A stretch of DNA of 64,000 nucleotides, from the NCBI RefSeq assembly GCF_031583595.1, contig NZ_CP134145.1, forward strand, positions 62,001 through 126,000, in the 5' to 3' direction. Source of the stretch: Thalassotalea psychrophila (GTDB lineage: Bacteria > Pseudomonadota > Gammaproteobacteria > Enterobacterales > Alteromonadaceae). Each line of letters opens with the position of its first letter. Within the stretch, counting starts at the first letter, position 1. The notes under the pieces were generated by a model. It was not told the origin of the DNA. It searched no databases and worked only from the letters and a program-made list of their open reading frames with translations. Below are positions 56,230-64,000 of this stretch, in pieces. The position numbers and the translations under genes are program-made.

Positions 56230-56847
56230 TTAGAGTTGCAGGCTTAAAACAATTTTATTTGAAATAAATGGATTAGGTCGACCTTGCAATTCGATAATTC
56301 GCTTGTTTCGAATGATTTCTATTTCAGTTACAGGGTGTTCAGCACTCCACTTTATCATCAAGGGTGAAATACCTTTCTTTGGTAACCCGTAAGTCAAAAT
56401 CATATACAAATATGACCGGGCAATAATGCCCTTGACTTCATCTCGTGGTTCAACTGAGTTTGCGTGCCTTTCAAAATCACAATTATCTTCTGGGAAGCGT
56501 TGTGTTTCACCATCAATTTCAGCATAAATTAAGTTCGAGCGGCTAGAGTTGTATCTTTGAAGGGCCGGCCACAAATTATGTAAATCAGAAGACGCTCTTT
56601 TATATATTTCTAAATCGCAATTATCTCTATCTTCGCAACCTAAAGATGAAGCTATCCAATCAGCTGGGTATACATGCTCCAAACTAACTTTTTCGCCAGC
56701 TCGTTTTTCAACTTTACAATATAAGGTTTCATAATTCGAAGTATAAAACTCAGGCCAAAACACTTCATCTCTGACCTTGTGATATTCGGCGTCATTAGCA
56801 CTCGATATAGTCGAAAAAAACAATAACATCAGACAATAGTTTTTCAT
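56230..56847 (-). CDS. Endonuclease I family protein
   Basis: The 205-residue product has a signal peptide (about 1-17) and the endonuclease I motifs: SLEHVYPADWI (Glu57-His58, the catalytic region), DLHNLWPALQRYNSSRSNLIYAE and RDEVKGIIARSYLYMILTYG. E. coli EndA and Vibrio Vvn are periplasmic nonspecific DNases with disulfides; here cysteines at about 44, 70, 77 and 122 could form two. It overlaps the preceding gene by four bases (ATGA). It is shorter at the C-terminus than EndA (235). Confidence 0.9.
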   Translation of the reverse strand: MKNYCLMLLFFSTISSANDAEYHKVRDEVFWPEFYTSNYETLYCKVEKRAGEKVSLEHVYPADWIASSLGCEDRDNCDLEIYKRASSDLHNLWPALQRYNSSRSNLIYAEIDGETQRFPEDNCDFERHANSVEPRDEVKGIIARSYLYMILTYGLPKKGISPLMIKWSAEHPVTEIEIIRNKRIIELQGRPNPFISNKIVLSLQL

Positions 56848-57329
56848 AATCGACCACCAAACACCCTTACAAACACATTGTAGATGTATCTAAGCTTAAA
56901 ATCGCCAAATACCCTTACAAAGACATAGTAGATATATCTAAGCTTAAAATCCCCCAGCATAACTAAAAACAAATCATCAACCTGTTTTTTCGTTACAGGA
57001 ATTGTATCTAAGTATTGATAAAGAGCATCATGAACAAGAGATGCGTCTTGTGTGAATTTTTTATCCGTTCTGTGGTCGTAATGACCATCAGGGACTCCAA
57101 ACACAAACAAGTTAAAAAAACTCCATTTAGGAGTGCATCCATCCCAAGAATACCCATCATTGCTGGCTTTAACTATAACTAAGCCATCTTTGGATATTTT
57201 TAACCACTTACTGTCAAAATCATTCTCTAAGCACCAACCTGAGTCTATTGAAAAGTCCTTTTTTATCTTAAAAATATAAGGGTAATTTCCCTTCTTCTGC
57301 TTATGCTTTGGCTCTGGATAGGTCGACAC
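56844..57329 (-). CDS. DUF1353-like protein with a duplicated C-terminal segment
   Basis: GTG at 57329 with an AAGGAT ribosome site starts a 161-residue protein. The middle has DGYSWDGCTPK and ASLVHDALYQYL, which recall DUF1353 proteins found with phages. The C-terminus is odd: GDFKLRYIYYVFVRVF is followed directly by GDFKLRYIYNVFVRVF, a 16-residue tandem duplication. The extra copy is probably a recent change because the two DNA units differ at few positions. It belongs to an operon with the 55-residue gene upstream and endonuclease I downstream. Confidence 0.75.
   Translation of the reverse strand: MSTYPEPKHKQKKGNYPYIFKIKKDFSIDSGWCLENDFDSKWLKISKDGLVIVKASNDGYSWDGCTPKWSFFNLFVFGVPDGHYDHRTDKKFTQDASLVHDALYQYLDTIPVTKKQVDDLFLVMLGDFKLRYIYYVFVRVFGDFKLRYIYNVFVRVFGGRL
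56860..56955. repeat. 48-base tandem duplication
   Basis: Two copies of a 48-base unit containing CTTACAAA and ATCTAAGCTTAAAATC lie head to tail, with about seven differences. The unit is 16 codons, so the reading frame of the gene at 56844-57329 is kept. Confidence 0.85.
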
Positions 57330-57348
57330 TTTAATCCTTAATAGTCAT

Positions 57349-57516
57349 TTAAGAGCTGAATATGTTTTTAGCGCAATCTTTAAGGGTGGATAATGCTTGT
57401 CCTCTCATCTCGCCAAGTATGGCCTCATTAGTGATAACCTCATTCACCACTTCAATATTCTCTTCGAATAACGCGAGTGCCTTTTTCAAACTCTTAATTT
57501 TTTCATCTTTAGTCAT
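57349..57516 (-). CDS. Small helical protein, 55 aa
   Basis: ATG at 57516 has a strong AAGGAAAA ribosome site, and the frame of 55 codons ends at TAA 57349. The product is charged and helical (MTKDEKIKSLKKALALFEENIEVV...), with one cysteine near the end and no membrane helix. Not recognised. It lies 20 bases before the DUF1353-like gene on the same strand and seems to lead the endonuclease I operon. Confidence 0.65.
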   Translation of the reverse strand: MTKDEKIKSLKKALALFEENIEVVNEVITNEAILGEMRGQALSTLKDCAKNIFSS

Positions 57517-57600
57517 TGTTTTTCCTTAATATATGATGACCTATAAAACATAGACAAAAAATTAGGATTTGTGAAATAAATCTAAGTTAATAAAAACATT

Positions 57601-57760
57601 CCTTCTTGCCTCAAACCATAAGCGCCTTGCTCACCAATTATGATGTGGACGAGCAGCTTTATACTCAGAGCCTTACAGGCACTCAAAACACGCAATGTAA
57701 ACACTTTATCTTCCTTCTAAGGCTCTGAGCTACCGGGCGGGTGGTTATATATTAAATTAC
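57601..57760 (-). pseudogene. Fragment of a radC gene (3' part)
   Basis: This 160-base stretch aligns along its length with the 3' part of the intact radC at 58458-58889, including HIIIGEQG coding DNA and GGCTCTGAGCT...GGGCGGGTGGTTAT, with many changes. No open frame of gene length remains. The two radC copies bracket the gene at 57969-58436, so this is probably the remnant of a duplication. Confidence 0.75.
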
Positions 57761-57968
57761 AGCAAACATAACTCCTGCCTTGGTAAGCTTAAAATACATT
57801 GATGCAGCCAAAAGCTTGTAATTTACTACGCCGCTCTAATAACCTCATTCAGAGATGTGCTGGGCGAATGGAATATCAATCTAAACTAAGTTACCTCAAT
57901 TGACTGTTTAATATTTAACCACTACCCTTTAGTCTTTAGATAAGGTTACATTTAGGCAGGGACGTGAT
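57761..57968. other. Intergenic region before the 155-residue protein gene
   Basis: About 200 bases with no visible gene. AAGGTTACATTTAGGCAGGGACGTGAT precedes the ATG at 57969 and includes a CAGGGA element that could serve as the ribosome site. Nothing else is assignable. Confidence 0.4.
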
Positions 57969-58436
57969 ATGCACCTATTTACTTTGACGGCACACTCCAA
58001 TTTATTCGGCCATTTAGAAGATGATGAAAAAGAAGCGGCTGCAGTATATTTTTGTGATGAATTACATGACTTATTTGTAAAACACAAAATAAAAGATGTA
58101 GAAATTAATGCGCATTGGAAGTCAGGTAGTTTAGTTGAATTTTTTGAAATACTTACGACGAACCCTGAGCTGATAGAAATGCTTCGGGGTGTCGCTTTTA
58201 CAAAGATAGGATTGGATGCATTAAAATCATTAAAAGATTATAAGGATTATAAGGAAAGTTTTATTGAGATATTTTCGGACCTCAAGAAGCTGCGCTACCA
58301 TGTAAAAAATAAAACTATTTATCTTCGAGAGCTGTTTTTTTCAAAAGATAAGGCCCCTAAAAGTAGCAAGGAGTTAAAAAATAAAATTAAGAATAAAAAG
58401 AAGCCTAAAAAAAAGACTAATGACAAAAAGAAGTAG
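57969..58436 (+). CDS. Unknown protein with Lys-rich tail, 155 aa
   Basis: I do not recognise this protein. Residues 1-110 are a compact mixed domain (FTLTAHSNLFGHLEDDEKEAAAVYFCDELHDLF, then LRGVAFTKIGLDALKSLKD). The last 35 residues are almost all Lys, Asn and Ser (KNKIKNKKKPKKKTNDKKK), as in nucleic-acid or membrane-surface binding tails. It lies alone on the plus strand between a radC fragment and an intact radC. There is no signal peptide. Confidence 0.6.
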   Translation: MHLFTLTAHSNLFGHLEDDEKEAAAVYFCDELHDLFVKHKIKDVEINAHWKSGSLVEFFEILTTNPELIEMLRGVAFTKIGLDALKSLKDYKDYKESFIEIFSDLKKLRYHVKNKTIYLRELFFSKDKAPKSSKELKNKIKNKKKPKKKTNDKKK

Positions 58437-58457
58437 CCTTTAATTACTTTGATTAAA

Positions 58458-58889
58458 TCAGCAGCCCTCTTTCAAACTATAAAATCCCTGCTCGCCAATT
58501 ATAATGTGGTCGAGCAGCGTTATATTCAGCGCCTTACAAGCGTTCAAAACACGCAATGTAAAGCGTTTATCCTCTTTCGAAGGCTCTGAGCTGCCGGACG
58601 GGTGGTTATGTATTAAAATGACGGCATTAGCATTTACAAGCACTGCCGTTTTTAATACTTCCGCAGCCCGAGCATTTACACCATTCACCTTGCCCGTTGC
58701 TACAACTTCGTAATTCATAATCGCATTTTTATTATTTAGATTTACAACGATAAGTTTTTCTTTGGGTTCGTATTTCAGAAAATGAAATATCTGATGTATC
58801 TTCTCCGGTGAATTTAATACTGAGCCTGTCACTTCACAATCAACTTCAACAAAACGATAGCGGACTTCAAGCTCACGTAAAATTGGCAT
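58458..58889 (-). CDS. Short RadC family protein (JAB domain)
   Basis: ATG at 58889 gives 143 residues; upstream extension to 58961 only runs through the gene before. The JAB/MPN metalloprotease-like domain is complete: ILIHNHPSGSSEPSKEDKR holds His94, His96, Ser98 and Asp107. The N-terminal helix-hairpin-helix of chromosomal RadC is absent. This short type is typical of genomic islands and phage-like elements, and its function is unsettled. It begins one base after the stop of the gene at 58891-59325. Confidence 0.93.
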   Translation of the reverse strand: MPILRELEVRYRFVEVDCEVTGSVLNSPEKIHQIFHFLKYEPKEKLIVVNLNNKNAIMNYEVVATGKVNGVNARAAEVLKTAVLVNANAVILIHNHPSGSSEPSKEDKRFTLRVLNACKALNITLLDHIIIGEQGFYSLKEGC

Positions 58890-58890
58890 A

Positions 58891-59325
58891 TTAAGCCTTA
58901 ACTCCAACACGCTTAATTTTACTAAGATGCGTATCGAATTCACCAGCACGCACAGCGTCAATAATGAGTTCGATGGTCGGTATTAGCTTATCTTGTTCAC
59001 CGATGGTAATAACATATTTGTCTTTGGCTAACTCTAACGACTTACTGCCGTATTTAACTTCCATAAAGTAATTGCCTTTAACTTGATAGAACCAAGCCTT
59101 AACTCGCTTTTGAACACGTACTTTTGATTTTACTTTGGTTAGCGGGTCTGTAATCCATTGCTCTTTGTATGCCGTAAACACTTCATTTTCAATGTGGCAC
59201 TTTGCCATCTCGAGTTGTGTTTCAAGGCGGCCGATTAGTTTGTTTTGGCGTTGAATAATTGGGTCGTTGCTTTGGGTGACAGGTCTTTCGGTGATGCTCA
59301 AGGTGCTTAAAAGTGATTTGGTCAT
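58891..59325 (-). CDS. Island-type conserved protein, 144 aa
   Basis: The product opens with KSLLSTLSITERP, has a helical middle (IIQRQNKLIGRLETQLEMAKC) and a beta-rich basic part (VRVQKRVKAWFYQVKGNYFMEVKYGSKSLEL). Similar proteins accompany radC in many islands; I think one family name is DUF6641 but cannot confirm it. It is transcribed with radC, one base apart. No catalytic motif is evident. Confidence 0.75.
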   Translation of the reverse strand: MTKSLLSTLSITERPVTQSNDPIIQRQNKLIGRLETQLEMAKCHIENEVFTAYKEQWITDPLTKVKSKVRVQKRVKAWFYQVKGNYFMEVKYGSKSLELAKDKYVITIGEQDKLIPTIELIIDAVRAGEFDTHLSKIKRVGVKA

Positions 59326-59464
59326 AATTGACTCCTTTTATTTACTTTCAAGCACACTTTAATGTCGAGTTCGGCGAAAGGTCGACCGAAATAGCTCTGA
59401 AAATGTTGATTCGGAACCATAGAGTGATAGAATTTAGCCATGAACCTACAATGGAATGAATTAA

Positions 59465-60487
59465 ATGGCCAAATTATCAGTAAACGAAAAAGTTAAAGAG
59501 TGGATATCCTCAGGCGAACTTCAACTACAAGTAGCTCCACAAGGAGTTACTAAAGAAAGAGTTGCTCAAGTATTGGCTAAAATATCAAGACATACAGTAG
59601 ATATACAAGATGCTGTCTTTGCTCTACTAGATGATAGTCCAAATTGGTATCCATCTGCCCGTGACACTCTTAGTTTCAGTGATGGAGCATGTACCGCATT
59701 CATTGGAGCTCACGTAGCCATTTTACAAAGAGGATCTGACGCTAAATTAGACCGAGAAGGAAGAGATTACTGGATTAAACCTTTGAGAGAAGTCGGAGCT
59801 ATTGAACCTTGTTATTTACCAGCAAAAAAAGATAAGGTTCTTTTGGAAAAAGGGCTTAAGTTTTATGATGGTCACCCAAAGGCTAAATCTCCAAACAACG
59901 CATATAGACTTTCAGCATCTTTTATAGGAGTTCTGAAAGCCGAAGAAAGTGAATGGGAAGAAAAATTATCTAATTGGATAAACGAAGATGACATGCGAAT
60001 TCGCCTTGAAAAACAAGCTCAAGCGGCAGAAATTATTCGTAAATTAACTGATAGTGAACACTCCTTAGTTATTGAAGCTGGGAGCACCCATTATGCGCCT
60101 AATTTCCTTAAAGGTTTTGAAGTAATCTATATTGATGATGGAGATGGAGAGAGAATTACAGATAGTGAAAAAAGTCGATTGATGGAATTTGGGTTAGAAA
60201 TAACAAACCATGATGCCATGCCTGATATACTTTTGTGGAATAGAAGTACTGACGAATTGTGGGTATATGAAGCCGTAACAAGTGATGGAGAAGTAGACCA
60301 ACATAAATTCGTTCAACTTCAAAAGTTTTGTGAGAGAAACAATAAATCAAGTATAGGGTTTACCACGGCATACCCCACTTGGAAAAAAGCAGCTGAAAGA
60401 CAAAAACTAACGAATAACAATCTTGCTATAAATACTTATATGTGGATTGTGGAAGATGGCTCTAAACAGTTCAAAATTGAAGGTTAA
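59465..60487 (+). CDS. BsuBI/PstI-type restriction endonuclease
   Basis: The 340-residue product matches the BsuBI/PstI restriction endonuclease family. An N-terminal helical domain ends near FIGVLKA; the C-terminal nuclease has MPDILLWNRSTDELWVYEAVTSDGEVDQHKFVQLQKFC and FTTAYPTWKKAAERQK. R.PstI is 326 residues and cuts CTGCA^G as a dimer. Its stop overlaps the stop of the methylase on the other strand. If it follows the family, the target is CTGCAG, which is inference. Confidence 0.92.
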   Translation: MAKLSVNEKVKEWISSGELQLQVAPQGVTKERVAQVLAKISRHTVDIQDAVFALLDDSPNWYPSARDTLSFSDGACTAFIGAHVAILQRGSDAKLDREGRDYWIKPLREVGAIEPCYLPAKKDKVLLEKGLKFYDGHPKAKSPNNAYRLSASFIGVLKAEESEWEEKLSNWINEDDMRIRLEKQAQAAEIIRKLTDSEHSLVIEAGSTHYAPNFLKGFEVIYIDDGDGERITDSEKSRLMEFGLEITNHDAMPDILLWNRSTDELWVYEAVTSDGEVDQHKFVQLQKFCERNNKSSIGFTTAYPTWKKAAERQKLTNNNLAINTYMWIVEDGSKQFKIEG

Positions 60488-62007
60488 ATGAATTGTTCGA
60501 CAACTTTGTTGATTTTGTCAAAGTTGCTCAAGTCATGTTCTGTTAGCAATGTACCGATTTTCATTAGAGATTGCTTCGATGGGTATCTAATAAAGCGCAA
60601 ATCAGTTGCGTTTACTTGAGTGTGCCCATTGAACGTTCTAAAATATTTATCTACAACATTAGAGCTAATAAACGCATATAGACCAATAGCAAGATTAGCA
60701 TCTAACCCCTCTCCGTTAGCATGGAAATAATTAGTTTTATTATCAAACGCAACTAAATTACTTGATACTTCATTCGGTCTATAAATAGCAGCAACAACTC
60801 TCCTATCTTCTTCTTTAGAACTTAATCTACGAGTTAGTACGTAGTGCCCATTAGGCACTAACAGCTTTTCAGTTTTGTCAGTAACCTCTATTGCGTTAGG
60901 CTTTTTAATATCTTCTAAAGGCCATTCTATTAAGCCTTTATCAAAATGGACCGGAAAGATATAAGGAACTCGATTTTTAGCCGTCGCCTCATAAGTGAAA
61001 TCTCGCACTCTAAAATCTACAGACTTCCCAGTTGAAACATTCACACTTAAATCATTTAACGTACATGGAAGTGAGCTCATTTTAGCTGATAGTTTCGCCT
61101 CTGCTTGTGAAGTGAGGATATGAATAAACTGATTAGAATCATTCTCGTAAACAACTTTTTCAAATGGCACAATCATTTCAGATACCTCACCACAATCACT
61201 TGAATCGCTTTGAGTTATTAGCACATCCTTTTGAACTTCAGATTTTACTAAGTGAAAAACTACATTCTCCTGTAAGACTTCATCACCTTTGAAAGCGCTT
61301 GTACGTGACTTGAATACTCTGATTTGTTTTATTGCTGTCTCTTGGAGAATAAACTTCCTAAACGCAGTAAAATAAGGACCATTACAAAAACTTCGAGGTG
61401 TGATAGCAACTAACTCACCTTTGGGCTTTAATAACTTAATAGCTAAAGCTACAAATAGCGAGTATAGGTTACCTGAATCTATACCAATGCTTTTACAATC
61501 TTTTCGTTCTTTTGATTGAGCCGCTACTTTCAAATAAGGGGGGTTTAAGATAGCTTTATCATAAATTTCGGGACTGCTATTTTCTTTGATTATTTCAACT
61601 GAATCAAAAATGAAATTAGAGCTGTTAACTTCAGCCTTGAACTCAACACTATGATCATGTGACATTTTACGGCAGAATTCATAGGTTGAATTTAGATACG
61701 TTGTAAGTACCTCATCTATTTCGAATGCTGTAACATCAATTTTTTTACTATCAAAATCATTTAATGCTCTTTGAACGAGCGCAGCACTGAGAGAACCAAC
61801 ACCTGCCCCAGCATCTAAAACTTTAATGTCACCTGATAAGTCAGTAAAAAACGAAGCCAATAAATTAGAAACCTTAGCCGAACTCATAAACTGCCCTAAT
61901 TGGCCTCTGGTTTCGTTGTTAAGCTTAGAGTTTGCCTCTAAACGGTTACTGTCGGCGTTTACTGTTATTCCAGTAGAGTTTGGAAGGCGATTTGCTAACT
62001 GAGGCAT
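60484..62007 (-). CDS. Adenine-specific DNA methyltransferase of the PstI/Eco57I type
   Basis: ATG at 62007 gives 507 residues, the length I recall for M.PstI; an upstream start would add a hydrophobic head with no ribosome site. The SAM motif I is VLDAGAGVGSLSAAL (Asp65), and the catalytic motif IV is ILNPPYLKV (Asn155 to Tyr158), typical of N6-adenine methylases. It protects host DNA from the endonuclease coded convergently on the plus strand, the two stops overlapping by four bases. No separate controller gene is seen. Confidence 0.93.
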   Translation of the reverse strand: MPQLANRLPNSTGITVNADSNRLEANSKLNNETRGQLGQFMSSAKVSNLLASFFTDLSGDIKVLDAGAGVGSLSAALVQRALNDFDSKKIDVTAFEIDEVLTTYLNSTYEFCRKMSHDHSVEFKAEVNSSNFIFDSVEIIKENSSPEIYDKAILNPPYLKVAAQSKERKDCKSIGIDSGNLYSLFVALAIKLLKPKGELVAITPRSFCNGPYFTAFRKFILQETAIKQIRVFKSRTSAFKGDEVLQENVVFHLVKSEVQKDVLITQSDSSDCGEVSEMIVPFEKVVYENDSNQFIHILTSQAEAKLSAKMSSLPCTLNDLSVNVSTGKSVDFRVRDFTYEATAKNRVPYIFPVHFDKGLIEWPLEDIKKPNAIEVTDKTEKLLVPNGHYVLTRRLSSKEEDRRVVAAIYRPNEVSSNLVAFDNKTNYFHANGEGLDANLAIGLYAFISSNVVDKYFRTFNGHTQVNATDLRFIRYPSKQSLMKIGTLLTEHDLSNFDKINKVVEQFI

Positions 62008-62113
62008 AGGGTAATAGATAATAATTATTATTGTATAAGCGTATATTACTTGAATTAGATATTGCCGCAAGATAAAGAATGTTATTTAATCATTACAACT
62101 TGCTTGAGAGTGT

Positions 62114-62398
62114 TTATTTACACCTGTCTTCAACCGCACCCATCACCGAAGCCGACAGCACATTTAATTCTCGCTGAATACGATTAATCACAGGACTGTT
62201 CGGGTCATAAACTGCATCAGCTTGCTTGTTTAAGTTAAAATATAAGTTCATTAGCACAATGACACTTGGCTCAGTTTTCGTAGCTTTAATAACGCTGTAG
62301 TAACTCCTATCTTTACCTAAATACCGCACTGAAAAATCACGCCCATTGCGACAAAGGCGATTTCGTCTTAACTCTTTGTAAACATCATTCAATTCCAT
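62114..62398 (-). CDS. Small basic protein, 94 aa
   Basis: ATG at 62398 with a CGGAG ribosome site is preferred over the frame start at 62434. The product is helical and basic (LNDVYKELRRNRLCRNGRDFSVRYLGKDRSYYSVIKATKTEPSVIVLMNLYFNLNKQ) and could be a DNA-binding helix-turn-helix, which is a guess. I do not recognise a family with confidence. It lies 106 bases upstream of the methylase, on the same strand. Confidence 0.65.
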   Translation of the reverse strand: MELNDVYKELRRNRLCRNGRDFSVRYLGKDRSYYSVIKATKTEPSVIVLMNLYFNLNKQADAVYDPNSPVINRIQRELNVLSASVMGAVEDRCK

Positions 62399-62609
62399 AA
62401 ACACTCCGGTGGGTATCGTAACCCTAATTAGCACAAGTATTTATCACTTTAGTTGTTTTCATATTTCATTAAACGAAACATGTGAGACAGAATTTTACCC
62501 ACTAATCAATCTCAAAATAATTGTGAATAATTAGTGTTTACCGCTAACTTTTTAGTGTTAAAAGGATAAATAAAGGAGTAGCAGTAATAACAAATAGCAA
62601 GGAGGCTAT

Positions 62610-63164
62610 ATGAAGCATACAGAATGGCTTATTCGATGCAGTAAAAAAATCAAACACAAGTTCCGCAAAAACAGAACGCCATTATCGCAAGCATTAGTGT
62701 ATTTCTTTTTGGATAATGATATTGAGTGGACTCATGCCTTTACTGGCACATTCAAATACAGCAAGAAAAATAAAGATGCTGTAACAAAGGAGTTAGACAG
62801 GTTTACAAATGAACTGCATAGTCGGTGTCGCATGTCAAAATGGAAGCGGCGAAGTAAGAGGTTTCCTAAAGAAAGATTACCGATGGTGAGTGTTGTCGAA
62901 GGCGATGGTGACTTAATTCATATTCATTGCCACTTTTTACTGGCTAAGCCAGAAAATATAATAATCTCAAATGATAGTTTTGCAAAACTTATTGTTGATG
63001 CATGGAATAAAGTGCCAACAACTTCCTGTCTTTTTAACGATGTGAAGCCGTTACACAACACCCTAGGTTGGGCTGACTATATAAGCAAAGAAGTGACAAC
63101 TGATGATGCAAGTGCCATTAACTGGCAGTTCACGCATCTTTTTCGAAAAACTACAAAAAAGTAG
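62610..63164 (+). CDS. HUH-nuclease-like (rolling-circle Rep-like) protein, 184 aa
   Basis: AGGAGG precedes the ATG. The product shows three segments in the order expected for HUH nucleases: a hydrophobic motif 1-like THAFTGTFKY (41-50), a histidine motif LIHIHCHFLLAKP with His104-x-His106-x-His108, and WADYISKEV (Tyr157-x-x-Lys160). Rolling-circle replication proteins and Y1-type enzymes cleave DNA with such a tyrosine. The N-terminus is very basic. This assignment rests on short motifs and needs a structural or profile check. It lies just before a nuclease-like gene. Confidence 0.6.
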   Translation: MKHTEWLIRCSKKIKHKFRKNRTPLSQALVYFFLDNDIEWTHAFTGTFKYSKKNKDAVTKELDRFTNELHSRCRMSKWKRRSKRFPKERLPMVSVVEGDGDLIHIHCHFLLAKPENIIISNDSFAKLIVDAWNKVPTTSCLFNDVKPLHNTLGWADYISKEVTTDDASAINWQFTHLFRKTTKK

Positions 63165-63295
63165 TTGAGTGTAGACGATGCTCACTGGCTGTATTGGTGG
63201 GAATAAACGCTGGCGATGTTAAAGGTGAACAACAAGAAATTATGACGATTCTCTTGTTGTCTTTACTTGATTATAATTTAGACAAAGGCCGCCCT

Positions 63296-64000
63296 ATGTC
63301 TATTAGCGATAGCGACTTGGCACAAGGGATTGATAACGGAGCCTGCGAAGTTAAGCAATCGCGTAGTGACATCCGGCTTGCGCAGCAAGGCGAGCAATAC
63401 AATAGAATACCTAAAGCTAAATCGATAGCTTATATGATTCGATTAAAGCAATTGGCAAATATAAATAAATCAGCCATATTTAATACAGGAACACCAACAA
63501 GGAATGTTGATATGAATAACGCCAGTGCGAAATCCCAAGCCAATACATCCAGTGAAAACAATATAGACAACTTAACAGGTGCCGAGTTACTTGCGCTAAC
63601 GAATACCCATTCGAATAGACCCACTAATAAGCCGCGCAATAGTATAAACACGCAATTTCATTTATTGCTTCAGCAGCTATATAAAACAACTAATGCCTTA
63701 GAAAAATTGATACCTAACAAGAAGTTTAATCCTGATGGCAAACAAGTAGGTGAAATCGGAGAATGCCTTGTTGCAGAGCATTATGGGTTAGAGCTATTAC
63801 TACCAAACACACCGAAACATGATGCCAGAACCAAAGACGGAAAATTAGTCGAAATCAAAACAACCCACGCCCATAAAGTGAGTTTCAATAGCAAGCCGGA
63901 CTACGCGATTATTATTAAACTCGATGGGAAAGGCGGTTTTACTGAGTGCTACAATGGCCCCGGCGATATATTATGGGATTACTTCAGAACTCGACTTGCG
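63296..64000 (+). CDS. Nuclease-like protein (restriction-endonuclease-type E-x-K motif), partial
   Basis: An open frame runs off the right edge. ATG at 63296 with AAAGG upstream is one likely start; ATG 63242 is possible. The first 120 residues are low-complexity and Asn/Ser-rich. From about residue 145 comes GKQVGEIGECLVAEHYGLELL...HDARTKDGKLVEIKTT, in which a conserved GEIGE helix and the VEIKTT strand recall PD-(D/E)XK nucleases. The remainder of the domain lies beyond the window. It directly follows the HUH-like gene on the same strand and may share its operon. Confidence 0.6.
   Translation, partial: MSISDSDLAQGIDNGACEVKQSRSDIRLAQQGEQYNRIPKAKSIAYMIRLKQLANINKSAIFNTGTPTRNVDMNNASAKSQANTSSENNIDNLTGAELLALTNTHSNRPTNKPRNSINTQFHLLLQQLYKTTNALEKLIPNKKFNPDGKQVGEIGECLVAEHYGLELLLPNTPKHDARTKDGKLVEIKTTHAHKVSFNSKPDYAIIIKLDGKGGFTECYNGPGDILWDYFRTRLA

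Larger units (their letters stand above)
55080..64000. mobile_element. Probable genomic island (left part)
   Basis: The region starts where TVP38/TMEM64 is cut and continues past the window. Its content is typical of acquired DNA: a restriction-modification pair, a short RadC and a radC fragment, an endonuclease I operon, gene stubs and a protein with HUH-like motifs, in mixed orientations with many unknowns. No integrase, tRNA or direct repeats that would mark ends are seen. It may be an integrated conjugative or satellite element; the type is not resolved. Confidence 0.5.

Overview
The window reads as an AT-rich chromosome segment from a marine gammaproteobacterium of the Alteromonadales. 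Protein flavour and gene pairings (cytochrome c4/engB/polA, ftsY-ftsE-ftsX-rpoH, ccoG-srkA-dsbA, DeoR-glmS, hutG-hutF) suggest a Colwelliaceae member (Colwellia or Thalassotalea type). That placement is inferred from gene content and was not tested by a search.

Layout. Positions 1-14.9 kb hold core genes: a partial sodium:solute symporter, two or three very small proteins, a tetrahaem double cytochrome c4, engB and polA converging on a strong small-RNA candidate in the place where enterobacteria and vibrios carry Spot 42, then gorA, a dicarboxylate symporter, prlC, a Tag-like glycosylase, rsmJ and ubiK. From 15 to 25.4 kb come rep, two cyclic-di-GMP genes, rpoH and the conserved ftsX-ftsE-ftsY cluster with rsmD facing away. 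From 25.4 to 34.3 kb are small housekeeping or stress genes (dodecin, YjaG, a large coiled-coil protein, an EamA exporter, YdcH, a DksA-type zinc finger, GFA and VF530 proteins, a peroxiredoxin-glutaredoxin hybrid, a medium-chain reductase, a lone type IV pilin).

The stretch 34.3-43.4 kb is accessory and looks like a small glycan-use locus. It has an exported ADP-ribosylglycohydrolase-fold protein and a GH3 lipoprotein behind a perfect LacI-type operator, a divergent LysR regulator, a lipoprotein sulfatase, an SDR, a small membrane protein and a frameshifted outer-membrane protein. From 43.4 to 54.5 kb come glmS with its DeoR regulator, hutG-hutF behind a HutC-like operator, ccoG, srkA-dsbA, a RidA protein, and a TetR/old-yellow-enzyme pair around a palindromic operator.

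At about 55.08 kb a TVP38/TMEM64 gene is cut off at its 5' end, and everything to the right looks like acquired DNA. It contains a DUF4177-YidD-TM2 cluster, a PIN-like gene stub, an endonuclease I operon with an internal tandem duplication, a radC fragment plus an intact short radC, a BsuBI/PstI-type restriction-modification pair in convergent orientation, a protein with HUH-nuclease-like motifs, and a nuclease-like gene running off the end. No integrase or attachment site is visible, so the element probably continues to the right. No rRNA, tRNA or CRISPR array was found.
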